Assembly (NCBI GenBank): GCA_016783285.1
Contig: JADHWW010000018.1
Location: forward strand, 1 to 26,457
Direction of reading: 5' to 3'
DNA from: Anaerolineae bacterium
Lineage (GTDB): Bacteria; Chloroflexota; Anaerolineae; B4-G1
DNA: 26,457 bases
Part shown: positions 16,077-22,470 of the stretch, piece by piece
Layout: each line of letters opens with the position of its first letter
How positions within the stretch are numbered: the first letter of the stretch is position 1
The notes under the pieces: generated by a model
What the model saw: only the letters and a program-made list of their open reading frames with translations
Told to the model about the DNA's origin: nothing
Databases searched by the model: none
Translations under genes and position numbers: made by a program

Positions 16077-16390
16077 ATGACCGTTGGACAGACTACCTGG
16101 ACGCAATTGTACACGCTGGCCCAGCAGGCACGGCTGGCCGGTGCAACTCGCCAGCGGCTCAAGGTCCACCTTTCACCGGAGGAGAGCACGGCCCTGGCCA
16201 ACGTGCTGGAGGCCACGTTGCGCATAATGACCGCTGTGATGAGCAGGCCGGAATTGAACCTTAGCGAGCCGAGCGCCGGCGAACTATCCTATCTGGCCAT
16301 GCAAGGGGGGCGTTTGACTGGCTGGCCGACGAGCCTGACCTGTATAGCGACGATGACTTGAAGGAGCGGTTTGAATGGGCGACAGCCTGA
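16077..16390 (+). pseudogene. Antitoxin-like gene with a G-run frameshift
   Basis: The frame from ATG 16077 (AGGAGAG upstream) reads LAGATRQRLKVHLSPEEST, LANVLEATLRIMTAVM and ELSYLAMQGG, then turns to nonsense. Adding one G to the G6 run at 16305-16310 continues as AFDWLADEPDLYSDDDLKER and FEWATA-stop at 16390. That acidic FDWL-DEPDLY tail is typical of small antitoxins that bind MazF/PemK or PIN toxins. The restored protein would be 104 aa. The tail overlaps the toxin start by 16 nt, as in real pairs. A homopolymer slip may be real or a read error. Confidence 0.6.
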
Positions 16391-16544
16391 GACGGGGAGT
16401 GGTAGTCGGGTAACATCGTTGGTGCGGTGTGGAAAACTGATGACGCTAGATCGCATACTGCTGACAGGTCGCCTGGGGCGACTAAGCAAGCGCCTGATAG
16501 CCAAGGTAGACGTTCGGTTGAAAAAGGCACTGGAACTGCGATGA
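16375..16544 (+). pseudogene. MazF/PemK-type toxin with internal deletion
   Basis: ATG 16375 starts MGDSLRRGVVVG-stop, matching a MazF start (basic RRG then beta strand). After about 10 bp another frame reads VTSLVRCGKLMTLDRILLTG then RLGRLSKRLIAKVDVRLKKA and LELR-stop at 16544, which matches the C-terminal part of MazF (the S-x-V-x-C...LD...RLGRLS helix). Roughly the middle 60 or more residues, with most of the RNase fold, are missing. The toxin is therefore dead. Confidence 0.6.
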
Positions 16545-16591
16545 AAGCCCCATCATGGTCTGGGAGAGATGTGGTACACCCGGCGATGTCG

Positions 16592-16600
16592 TGGTATAAT
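16592..16600 (+). promoter_or_regulatory. Extended -10 promoter of a short hairpin RNA
   Basis: TGGTATAAT (TGn plus perfect TATAAT, 16595-16600). No good -35 is seen (TGGTAC at 17-nt spacing), which an extended -10 can compensate. Transcription would start at about 16607. Confidence 0.4.
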
Positions 16601-16606
16601 GGTACA

Positions 16607-16684
16607 GTTTTAACTCCCCAACCTCGGTGCGCCGACGTTGGGAGATTCAAGTCCCCGCCCTCGCTACGGCGATGGCGGGTTTTT
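16607..16684 (+). ncRNA. Candidate small structured RNA or attenuator upstream of the PrsW gene
   Basis: Two hairpins follow the -10 box. The first (16614-16644) pairs CTCCCCAAC with GTTGGGAG (one bulged C), topped by TCGG-TGCG-CCGA. The second is the terminator at 16654-16684. There is no convincing ORF inside and nothing matching a riboswitch I know. It could be a free small RNA of about 78 nt or a leader controlling the downstream membrane protease. T-loop-like GATTCAAG between the hairpins hints at a tRNA relic, but no cloverleaf forms. Confidence 0.4.
16654..16684 (+). terminator. Strong intrinsic terminator with UACG tetraloop
   Basis: CCCGCC-C-TCGC-TACG-GCGA-T-GGCGGG followed by TTTTT. 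Ten base pairs with one internal mismatch and a C(UACG)G loop. It lies 8 nt before the AGGAGGA ribosome site of the next reading frame. Confidence 0.8.
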
Positions 16685-16706
16685 GTCTGCCAGGAGGAAT
16701 GACGAT

Positions 16707-16748
16707 ATGCGATTATACTCCTATTATCTGAAACGGACAACCTGGTAA
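16707..16748 (+). CDS. Possible 13-aa leader peptide before the PrsW gene
   Basis: ATG 16707 with AGGAGGA (16692-16698) encodes MRLYSYYLKRTTW-stop. The TAA lies against the AAGGAG of the next gene. It is too short for certainty; it may be a coupling leader, or a frame-shifted true N-terminus. Confidence 0.25.
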   Translation: MRLYSYYLKRTTW

Positions 16749-16759
16749 GGAGCCCGTCT

Positions 16760-17761
16760 CTGGCAATCCTGATCGGCATCCTCCTCGCTCTCACCGTCGG
16801 CGTCCTGCCGATGGTCGTCTACGCGCTCGCCTTGTGGTGGTTCGACCGCTACGAGAAAGAGCCGCTGGGTCTGCTCGTCGCCGCTTTCCTGTGGGGTGCG
16901 GTCCCCGCCATCATTTTCTCCATCATCGCCGAACTCGTTTTAGACATCCCCATCTCCTACTTTGTCGAGCCGGTGGCCTCTAACTTGATCGGTGTGACCG
17001 TGGTCGCTCCCATCGCCGAAGAGATCTTCAAAGGGATGGCGGTAGTGCTCTTACTGCTCCTCTTCCGCAAAGAGATTGATGGTCCCCTCGACGGCATCAT
17101 CTACGGCGGGCTGGTGGGCTTCGGTTTCGCTGCCGTGGAGAACGTGTTTTATTTCGGCGGTGCGTTTGTCGAGACCGATCTGGTGGGGTTGGGTGTACTG
17201 GCAGTACTCCGCGCCTTTATCTTTGGCCTTAACCACGCCCTGTTCACCGGCCTGACCGGCCTGGGGGTGGCACTGGCGCGCACCGCAAACAACTGGCTGG
17301 TCAAGATCGGCGCACCTGTCGTGGGCTTGCTTCTAGGGATGATGGCTCACGGCATCCACAATGGCGGCGTGACGCTGGGCGGTGAATTGTGCTGGCCCTG
17401 CTTGATCGCCTTCATCTCTGACTGGGGCGGCGTGTTGGCATTGCTCCTCATCATCGTCTGGGCCTCGGTGCTGGAGCGGCGCCGGATCGTTACCTTCCTG
17501 GCCGATGAGGTGGAACGGGGCACGCTGGTACGGGAGGATTACGACGTGGTGTGCTCCTACGTCAAGCGGGTGGCGACGCGAACGAACGCTTTATTCAGCG
17601 GCGACTTGAGGCGTTGGTGGCGCCTGGGCCGCTACTACCGCCTGGCGACGGAACTGGCCTTCAGCAAGCATCGTCTCACCCGTTTCGCCGGGGAGCAGGA
17701 CACGCATGCGCGCATCGTGCAGTTGCGTCAGACAGTGGCAGAGTTGGGAGAACGGCTCTGA
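16760..17761 (+). CDS. PrsW-family intramembrane metalloprotease
   Basis: A polytopic membrane protein with the PrsW motif set: APIAEEIFKGMAVV (EExxK), GFGFAAVENVFYF, FIFGLNHALFTGLTGLG and MMAHGIHNGG. Such enzymes cleave anti-sigma factors or other membrane substrates. Coding-quality sequence (LAILIGILLALTVGVLP, the first membrane helix) extends upstream of the first ATG (16811) to about CTG 16760, which has AAGGAG 7 nt before it. No ATG, GTG or TTG occurs between the upstream TGA and 16811, so either a CTG start is used or helix 1 is lost. The C-terminal approximately 100 residues are soluble and basic. The ECF sigma/anti-sigma pair at 21132 is a possible but untested partner. Confidence 0.87.
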   Translation: MAILIGILLALTVGVLPMVVYALALWWFDRYEKEPLGLLVAAFLWGAVPAIIFSIIAELVLDIPISYFVEPVASNLIGVTVVAPIAEEIFKGMAVVLLLLLFRKEIDGPLDGIIYGGLVGFGFAAVENVFYFGGAFVETDLVGLGVLAVLRAFIFGLNHALFTGLTGLGVALARTANNWLVKIGAPVVGLLLGMMAHGIHNGGVTLGGELCWPCLIAFISDWGGVLALLLIIVWASVLERRRIVTFLADEVERGTLVREDYDVVCSYVKRVATRTNALFSGDLRRWWRLGRYYRLATELAFSKHRLTRFAGEQDTHARIVQLRQTVAELGERL

Positions 17762-17778
17762 CAGGCCGCGGCACGCAC

Positions 17779-17816
17779 AAAAAACCAGGGCCGCTGAGTT
17801 TGTTCAGCGGCCCTGG
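17779..17816 (-). terminator. Intrinsic terminator of the tRNA-Sec gene (possibly bidirectional)
   Basis: A perfect 13-bp stem, CCAGGGCCGCTGA with TCAGCGGCCCTGG, around a 6-nt loop. On the minus strand it is followed by T6 (17784-17779). On the plus strand CTTCTT follows, so it may also end the PrsW transcript. Confidence 0.85.
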
Positions 17817-17824
17817 CTTCTTGT

Positions 17825-17923
17825 TGGCGGGAGTGGATGGGAGTCGAACCCACCGCGGCCCGCTCTGCGCGGCCCGCCACCGATTTTGAAGACCGGGGAA
17901 GCCACCGGGCCCCAACCACCCCC
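17825..17923 (-). tRNA. selC: tRNA-Sec (anticodon UCA)
   Basis: This 99-nt gene reads 5' GGGGGTGG...CACTCCCGCCA 3'. It has an 8-bp acceptor stem (GGGGGTGG with CCACTCCC, one G-U), discriminator G and encoded CCA, a T-arm with TTCGACT loop, and a very long GC-rich variable arm (GCGGGCCGCGCAGAGCGGGC), as tRNA-Sec requires. The anticodon loop CTTCAAA has TCA at 17889-17887. It inserts selenocysteine at UGA with SelA/SelB, which are not in the window. It has its own promoter (17941-17969) and terminator. Confidence 0.93.
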
Positions 17924-17940
17924 AAGCGTAAACTGCAACA

Positions 17941-17969
17941 AGGATAACGCAATTTGCATAGTTAGTCAA
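17941..17969 (-). promoter_or_regulatory. Promoter of tRNA-Sec
   Basis: On the minus strand TTGACT (17969-17964), a 17-nt spacer and TATCCT (17946-17941) end 17 nt before the tRNA 5' end. Confidence 0.6.
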
Positions 17970-17972
17970 GTT

Positions 17973-17993
17973 GGACAAGTTGGCAACTTGTCC
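17973..17993. repeat. GGACAAGTT inverted repeat at the threonine synthase stop
   Basis: GGACAAGTT-GGC-AACTTGTCC, a perfect 9-bp inverted repeat, ends on the first base of the thrC stop codon. It lies just upstream of the selC promoter and may also act as a weak terminator hairpin (no T-run). Confidence 0.6.
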
Positions 17994-19321
17994 TACCCAA
18001 TCGCCCGGTCAATCGCCTGGCTCACCGCCTGGACGTCGGCCGGCAACTCTAGCGGCGGGTTGGCGTGGCGGGCGACCACGTCCGCCAGCGCCTGCTCGTG
18101 ATAGTCCACCTTGAAGTGGGTGAACTTTAGGCCGTGAGCGGTGGAGATGACGACGACGCGGTGTTCCGGTAAGATCTTGCCCCGCTCCACCAGTTTGAAC
18201 AGCGCCGCCAGCGCCACGCCGGTCTGGGGGCAACAGTATAGACCGGCGCGGTCGGCGCGGGCAGCCGCGTCGGCCAGTTCGTCCTCGCTGGCCTGCTCGA
18301 CCACGCCGTCAAAAGCCCGCAATACCTTCACCGCCCGCTCGTAACTGACCGGCGCGCCGATCTGGATGGCGCTGGCCAGCGTCTTTTGCGCCGGCGCCGG
18401 CCGGTATTCCTCGAACCCCGCCAGGTAACTCAAGTAGAGCGGGTTGGCGTTTGCGGCCTGGGCGCAGGCGATGCGCGGTAGCCGGTCAATCAGACCCAAC
18501 TCCTTCATCATCAGGAAACCCCGGCCCAGTCCGCTGACGTTGCCCAGGTTGCCCGCCGGGATGACCACCCAATCCGGCGCCTGCCATCCCAGTTGCTGGG
18601 CCATCTCGATGGCCACTGTCTTCTGACCCTCGATGCGCAACGAGTTCATCGAATTGGCCAGGTAGATGGTCTGGTCGGCCGTCACCTGCTGCACGATGCG
18701 CATGCAGCCGTCAAAGTCGGTGTCGAGCGCCAGCACCAGCGCACCGTGGGCGATGGGCTGGACCAGTTGCGCGGTGGAGACTTTGCCTCGGGGCAGGAAG
18801 ACGATGGCGGGGATGGAGGCGGCGGCGCAGTAGGCGGCCAGCGCGGCCGAGGTGTCGCCGGTGGAGGCGCAGGCCACCGCCCTGATCGGCTTCCCGTCGG
18901 CGATCATTTGCTTCACGACCGAGACGAGCACCGTCATCCCCAGGTCTTTGAACGACCCGGTGTGGCTGGTGCCGCACTGTTTGACCCACAACCCCTCCCC
19001 CAGCCCCTCCCCGAGGCGGAGAGGGGAGATTCGCAGGAGGGCGGTGTTCCCCTCGCCCAGTGAGACGACGTTGGCGGGCTCCACCTGGGGGCAGACCCAC
19101 TCCTTTTTGCCCCACACGCCGCTGCCGTAGGGCCACTCGACGGAGCGGGTGCGCTGCTCGAACAGCGCCTTCCACTCGGCCCCGCTGCGGGTCTTTAGCG
19201 CTTCCAGATCGTGCTCCACGTCCAGCAACCCACCGCAGTCCTCGCAGCGATAGACGACGTCGTAGATGGAGTAACAGCGGCCGCAGCCACGGATGCATTG
19301 AAATTGGCTATGGTATGACAT
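17993..19321 (-). CDS. thrC: Threonine synthase
   Basis: This 442-aa PLP enzyme has an N-terminal zinc-ribbon-like module (CIRGCGRC ... YRCEDCGG), then [10 protein letters not shown], the PLP lysine in [25 protein letters not shown], the phosphate loop [11 protein letters not shown] and a C-terminal [12 protein letters not shown]. It converts O-phosphohomoserine to threonine. [15 protein letters not shown] (18992-19027) is an in-frame dispersed-repeat insert, placed between TALL and the VKQCG strand. No classical Shine-Dalgarno is visible before the ATG (19321), only TGAATATTTACC. Confidence 0.92.
   Translation of the reverse strand: MSYHSQFQCIRGCGRCYSIYDVVYRCEDCGGLLDVEHDLEALKTRSGAEWKALFEQRTRSVEWPYGSGVWGKKEWVCPQVEPANVVSLGEGNTALLRISPLRLGEGLGEGLWVKQCGTSHTGSFKDLGMTVLVSVVKQMIADGKPIRAVACASTGDTSAALAAYCAAASIPAIVFLPRGKVSTAQLVQPIAHGALVLALDTDFDGCMRIVQQVTADQTIYLANSMNSLRIEGQKTVAIEMAQQLGWQAPDWVVIPAGNLGNVSGLGRGFLMMKELGLIDRLPRIACAQAANANPLYLSYLAGFEEYRPAPAQKTLASAIQIGAPVSYERAVKVLRAFDGVVEQASEDELADAAARADRAGLYCCPQTGVALAALFKLVERGKILPEHRVVVISTAHGLKFTHFKVDYHEQALADVVARHANPPLELPADVQAVSQAIDRAIG
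18992..19027. repeat. [14 protein letters not shown] repeat inside thrC
   Basis: A G-rich (minus strand) repeat, CCCCTCTCC then CGGGGAGGGGCTGGGGGAGG, reads [12 protein letters not shown] in the thrC frame. This sequence is well known as a family of short bacterial dispersed repeats. Confidence 0.7.
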
Positions 19322-19349
19322 GGTAAATATTCACGGGAATGGCCGCACG

Positions 19350-19419
19350 GCGGTTGAAACCGCGTGTGACGCTTGCAAAATCGGCCTTCGCCGATTGTCC
19401 CAGTCGCCGCAGGGCGACT
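19350..19419. repeat. Cluster of three short inverted repeats upstream of thrC
   Basis: GCGGTTGAAACCGC (19350-19363), AATCGGCCTTCGCCGATT (19379-19396) and AGTCGCCGCAGGGCGACT (19402-19419) are separate perfect or near-perfect hairpins in the 118-bp gap between pth and thrC. No ORF is present. They may be a composite dispersed element or an RNA leader of thrC. Confidence 0.6.
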
Positions 19420-19439
19420 TGGCAGATGTTGCTGCGAAT

Positions 19440-20150
19440 TCATTCGCTAGGCAGCAAACGAGTCCTTTGATTATAACGATCCATCGCCACTTTGATTCCT
19501 TCGCGCAACCAGGTTTCGATGGCAGCCACGGCCCGCTCCAACGTTTCCTCCAGCAGCGGTTCTTCCTCCGCCGAGAAATCTTGCAACACGTAAGCGGCCG
19601 GGTCCATCCGCCCCGGCGGGCGACCGATGCCGATGCGCAGGCGGCCAAAGTTCTGGCTGCCCAGGTGCTCGATGACGGAGCGTATCCCTTTGTGGCCGCC
19701 GCTGCCTCCCTCCGGCCGCAGGCGCACCGTGCCCAGCGGCAGGTCGAGATCGTCGTAGACCACGAGCAAGCGCTCCAGTGGCACGCGATAGAAATGGGCC
19801 AACGGCACGACCGCGCATCCGCTCTCGTTCATGAACGTCTGCGGCTGAGCCAGGATGACGCGCCACTCCCCGATGGCTCCCAGGGCGACGAGGGCCCGCT
19901 TCTGTCGCTTGTTAAAGGCCAGGCCGTGGGCAACGGCCAGATGCTCGACACAGTGAAAGCCGACGTTGTGCCGGTTCGCGGCGTATTCTGGGCCTGGGTT
20001 GCCCAACCCGACGATGAGGCTATGTTCTGAGCCTTGTCCTGAGCTCTGCCGAAGGCCTTGTCCTGAGCTCTGCCGAAGGGCTTGTCCTGAGCTCTGTCGA
20101 AGGGCTTGTCCTGAGCTCTGCCGAAGGGTTGTCGAAGGATAGGGTTCCAC
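19440..20150 (-). CDS. pth: Peptidyl-tRNA hydrolase with repeat-derived N-terminal extension
   Basis: The catalytic domain (about 195 aa, normal length) starts at LIVGLGNPGPEYAANRHNVG with the catalytic His in RHNVGF, QPQTFMNESG, VVYDDLDLPLGTVRLR and GGHKGIRSVIEHL. Pth rescues ribosome-stalled peptidyl-tRNAs. No ATG, GTG or TTG lies in frame just before LIVGLG. Upstream is a four-copy 24-bp repeat (TTLRQSSGQALRQSSGQ-like residues). The first usable start is GTG 20150 (VEPYPSTT...), 2 nt after the stop of the surface-protein gene; 20234 is a weaker upstream option. The enzyme therefore seems to carry a disordered extension of about 40 residues. Confidence 0.93.
   Translation of the reverse strand: MEPYPSTTLRQSSGQALRQSSGQALRQSSGQGLRQSSGQGSEHSLIVGLGNPGPEYAANRHNVGFHCVEHLAVAHGLAFNKRQKRALVALGAIGEWRVILAQPQTFMNESGCAVVPLAHFYRVPLERLLVVYDDLDLPLGTVRLRPEGGSGGHKGIRSVIEHLGSQNFGRLRIGIGRPPGRMDPAAYVLQDFSAEEEPLLEETLERAVAAIETWLREGIKVAMDRYNQRTRLLPSE
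20032..20127 (-). repeat. Tandem array of four 24-bp units at the pth 5' end
   Basis: Four head-to-tail 24-bp units (each with TGTCCTGAGCTCTG) with one or two differences, plus a partial unit up to about 20140. Unit length is a multiple of 3 and contains no stop in the pth frame, so copy-number change keeps pth in frame. Confidence 0.92.
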
Positions 20151-20152
20151 TG

Positions 20153-20908
20153 CTACATCCCACCTGGGGGCCGCTTTGTGCGCCGGCGCAGGAACCAGCG
20201 CACGCCAGCCTTTGCCAACAGGTACAACCCCCACAACGCAAGCAGTGACGTGGTGATCAAGCCGCCGTTGTAAAAGGCCTGGCGTAGTGTGTCAACGTCA
20301 AATGTAAAACCAGGCTGTTCATCCTCGCTCACAACAGGAGCAGGGATCTCCTCGCCTTCCCCTTCGTGGGGTGTGGGGGATGGTCGCGGCGTGGAGGTGG
20401 CGGGCTGCTCGACGGAGACTGGCGTAGGCGTCGGCCCGGCGACGACGGTGGGCATCGGTTCTGGTGTTGGTGGCTCGGTCGTCGGCGTCTCGACGGGTTG
20501 GGCGTTGTTCACGGTAAGGCGCCTGACGAAGAAGAGATAGGGATTGCCGGGGTCGTCCCCCAGCCCCCAGACGGCAAGTGCCAACGTGTACTGGCCGTCG
20601 GGAACAGTAGTGGTATCCCATGCGCCCAACACATTATTCTCCACTTGTATTCCTTCGACGATGGCAAAATCCACCCACTGAGAGCCGCCAGTCTCCTCCG
20701 GTCCGGCGGCGTAGCGCAACTGGTAAAAGTTCATATTGGGATGGGTAGCGATGCCCGCGACCTCCACCACGCCGCTGACAGTCATCCCGTCGGTTGGGTG
20801 GGTGATGACCGATCGTGCCTGAGGCTGCGGCGCTGCCCAGCCCGGCGAGCCTACAGTGAGCAGAATCATCACCAATGCCATTCCCACAACCAGCGCGCGT
20901 TTGTGCAT
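20153..20908 (-). CDS. Membrane-anchored surface protein with Pro/Thr-rich linker
   Basis: A 251-aa exported protein. The N-terminal signal peptide is MHKRALVVGMALVMILLTVG with a cleavage region SPGWA-APQ. Then comes a beta-sandwich-like domain (SVITHPTDGMTVSGVVEVAG, WDTTTVPDGQYTLALAVWG), resembling bacterial Ig/FnIII folds. A low-complexity linker follows (TPTTEPPTPEPMPTVVAGPT), then a C-terminal membrane helix LITTSLLALWGLYLLAKAG and a basic RRRTKR stop-transfer tail. Function is unknown. The promoter at 20942-20970 and GAGGGAAA precede the ATG. It is divergent from the ECF sigma operon and 2 nt upstream of pth. Confidence 0.8.
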   Translation of the reverse strand: MHKRALVVGMALVMILLTVGSPGWAAPQPQARSVITHPTDGMTVSGVVEVAGIATHPNMNFYQLRYAAGPEETGGSQWVDFAIVEGIQVENNVLGAWDTTTVPDGQYTLALAVWGLGDDPGNPYLFFVRRLTVNNAQPVETPTTEPPTPEPMPTVVAGPTPTPVSVEQPATSTPRPSPTPHEGEGEEIPAPVVSEDEQPGFTFDVDTLRQAFYNGGLITTSLLALWGLYLLAKAGVRWFLRRRTKRPPGGM

Positions 20909-20941
20909 AGTTTTCCCTCGATCGAGTTTGAGTAGGTGAGA

Positions 20942-20970
20942 AGTGTAGCATAAAAGGGCCAGAATGACAA
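20942..20970 (-). promoter_or_regulatory. Promoter of the surface-protein/pth unit
   Basis: On the minus strand TTGTCA (20970-20965), 17 nt, TACACT (20947-20942), then 33 nt to the ATG. Confidence 0.5.
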
Positions 20971-20999
20971 GGAGCGCAGAAAGCAGGAGGCAAGAGAGG

Positions 21000-21028
21000 T
21001 TGACCAGCCACCGTTCCTCTGTTATACT
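21000..21028 (+). promoter_or_regulatory. Promoter of the ECF sigma/anti-sigma operon
   Basis: TTGACC (21000-21005), 17 nt, TATACT (21023-21028). The leader is about 100 nt and contains GCGTCA-ACGGAG-TGACGC (about 21036-21053), a possible operator or hairpin. Confidence 0.6.
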
Positions 21029-21131
21029 GGTGTCGCGTCAACGGAGTGACGCAACCGAGAGGGAGCAACGGTGTTCTCATGATTGAGATGCCGTTCGCTC
21101 ATCCCCCTATCAGATAAGGAAAGGGAACCAA

Positions 21132-21707
21132 GTGGGGAGTATGCACGAAGAGAGTGATGCGGCACTCATCGCCCGTGCGAAGGAGGAACCAGAGGTGTTC
21201 GGCCTCCTGTACGAGCGATACGGCGCCAAAATCTACAACTACATTTACTACCGCACGAGCAATCACCACGATGCGGAAGACTTGACAGCGCGCACGTTCT
21301 ACCGGGCGTTAAAACACTTTGCGCGTTACGTGGATCGGGGCGCCCCTTTCTCGGCGTATCTGTACCGCATTGCGCACAACCTGGTGGCGAACTGGCACCG
21401 GGACCACAGCCGGCGGCAGATTATCTCGCTGGATGAACTGGTGACGAGGACGCTGAGGCGAGAGGGGCCCACCGCCCTGGTTGAGGAGCGCGAGGAGCAG
21501 GACTGGCTGCTTGAGGCGGTCCGCCGGTTGCCACCGGAGCGGCAACAACTGCTCATCCTCAAGTTTGTCGAACAGATGAGCAATGCCGAGATTGGACAGG
21601 TGATGGGACGGACGGAGGGGGCCATCAAGTCACTCTACCACCGGACGTTGGTGGCACTGCGCAAGGAATTAGCCAGCGGGGGGAACGGACGGGAGGACGC
21701 AGGATGA
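21132..21707 (+). CDS. RNA polymerase sigma factor, ECF type
   Basis: 191 aa with sigma region 2 (FGLLYERYGAKIYNYIYYRT, DAEDLTARTFYRAL, FSAYLYRIAHNLVANWHRD) and region 4 (LPPERQQLLILKFVEQMSNA then EIGQVMGRTEGAIKSLYHRT), the helix-turn-helix that reads the -35 box. No region 1.1 or 3 is present, as in ECF factors. GTG 21132 is preceded by AAGGAAAGGGA; ATG 21141 is the alternative. Its stop overlaps the next gene's ATG by 4 nt, and that gene encodes a membrane protein that likely holds it inactive. Confidence 0.92.
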   Translation: MGSMHEESDAALIARAKEEPEVFGLLYERYGAKIYNYIYYRTSNHHDAEDLTARTFYRALKHFARYVDRGAPFSAYLYRIAHNLVANWHRDHSRRQIISLDELVTRTLRREGPTALVEEREEQDWLLEAVRRLPPERQQLLILKFVEQMSNAEIGQVMGRTEGAIKSLYHRTLVALRKELASGGNGREDAG

Positions 21708-22084
21708 ACAAGAGACGAATGGCTGAGGTACTGGCAGCCCACGCCGAGGGGCTGACCGGCGGAGCGCAAGTTATGCAGCGGCTCAATGTGACCGCCGATG
21801 AGCGTGACCGGCTATCCTCGCTGTTCCAACTGGCCGAGCGATTGCAGCAAAGTATGCAGCCGGCGGTGCCGTCGGCGGCATTCGTGCGTAGTTTGGGGAG
21901 GGAGTTGGTGGATAACGCCAGGCACCAGATCGCGCCGGCGAAGCGGCCGCGACGGGCGGTGGTGATTGGCGCAGCCGTGCTGGGCTCTCTCGTGTCCATC
22001 GCGTCGGTGGTGGGGGCAATCGTGTTCGTGGTGTCGCGGTCGCGCGCGCGGGCCAGGACACTGCACGCACCAGTAGCAGGTTAG
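21704..22084 (+). CDS. Membrane-anchored anti-sigma factor candidate
   Basis: A 126-aa protein. The helical N-terminus is MAEVLAAHAEGLTGG, then LNVTADERDRLSSLFQLAER and LVDNARHQIAPA. It is followed by one membrane helix (VVIGAAVLGSLVSIASVVGA) and a short basic tail. That is the usual layout of single-pass anti-sigma factors, but no zinc HxxxCxxC motif is present. The ATGA overlap with the ECF sigma gene supports the assignment. A plausible regulated-proteolysis partner would be either membrane protease in this window (S2P-like or PrsW-like), which is inference. Confidence 0.7.
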   Translation: MNKRRMAEVLAAHAEGLTGGAQVMQRLNVTADERDRLSSLFQLAERLQQSMQPAVPSAAFVRSLGRELVDNARHQIAPAKRPRRAVVIGAAVLGSLVSIASVVGAIVFVVSRSRARARTLHAPVAG

Positions 22085-22104
22085 TAAGGACCAAAAGTCA
22101 TCCC

Positions 22105-22139
22105 GGCGCCGCCTGTTCACGGCGACGCCTTTTTATTTT
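22105..22139 (+). terminator. Terminator of the sigma/anti-sigma operon
   Basis: GGCGCCG-loop-CGGCGACGCC (one bulge) followed by TTTTTATTTT. It begins 20 nt after the anti-sigma stop and overlaps the end of the convergent small gene. Confidence 0.7.
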
Positions 22140-22276
22140 GCCAGGCGGCGCACATACTCCACGTGCCGCTCCTCCAGTTCTTGTAGTAACAATAGAATCT
22201 GGCCGATAGTTTGCTCGGTCGTCAATTGCTCCTGCTCCCAGGCCCGGATCACACCCTCTAAACCACAAGTGCCCAC
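22133..22276 (-). CDS. Small 47-aa helical protein
   Basis: GTG 22276 with AAGGAG 7 nt upstream encodes VGTCGLEGVIRAWEQEQLTT, EQTIGQILLLLQELEERHVE and YVRRLAK-stop. It is amphipathic and probably one long helix or a helical hairpin suited to oligomerisation. A near-perfect promoter (22308-22335) and good codon texture support it as a real gene despite its size. Function is unknown. It converges on the sigma operon terminator. Confidence 0.6.
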   Translation of the reverse strand: MGTCGLEGVIRAWEQEQLTTEQTIGQILLLLQELEERHVEYVRRLAK

Positions 22277-22307
22277 GCATCTACTCCTTCACACCACCTC
22301 CAGACCG

Positions 22308-22335
22308 ATTTTACCCGCTCCCACGGATATGTCAA
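22308..22335 (-). promoter_or_regulatory. Promoter of the 47-aa gene
   Basis: On the minus strand a perfect TTGACA (22335-22330), 16 nt, TAAAAT (22313-22308), 31 nt before the GTG. It is the best -35 box in the window. Confidence 0.7.
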
Positions 22336-22368
22336 GTTCTGGTAAGCGTTCACCCCCTATCGCGGAAG

Positions 22369-22384
22369 CGCCAACCTGTTGGCG
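22369..22384. repeat. CGCCAAC-CT-GTTGGCG hairpin followed by TTTT
   Basis: A perfect 7-bp inverted repeat with T4 on the plus strand, in the gap between the 47-aa gene and the glycoside-hydrolase-like gene. It may be a weak terminator or just a repeat. Confidence 0.4.
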
Positions 22385-22414
22385 TTTTGGCCGACGGGGA
22401 CCCGCTCTCGCACA

Positions 22415-22437
22415 ACCGAAACAAGTTTCGGCTTCCA
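22415..22437 (+). repeat. Palindromic dispersed repeat, copy 2
   Basis: Exact 23-nt match (inverted) to 2083-2105, with core CCGAAACAAGTTTCGG. It sits 34 nt past the stop codon of the glycoside-hydrolase-like gene. Confidence 0.6.
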
Positions 22438-22470
22438 ACATTATTCACCGCGCAGGACGAGCCCTTCGAG

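Noticed and set aside
16582..16665. tRNA-like stretch (GTGGTATAATGG and GATTCAAG)
   Set aside because: The D and anticodon stems do not pair and the region folds better as two simple hairpins.
20032..20127. CRISPR-like array
   Set aside because: The repeats are contiguous 24-bp units with no spacers.
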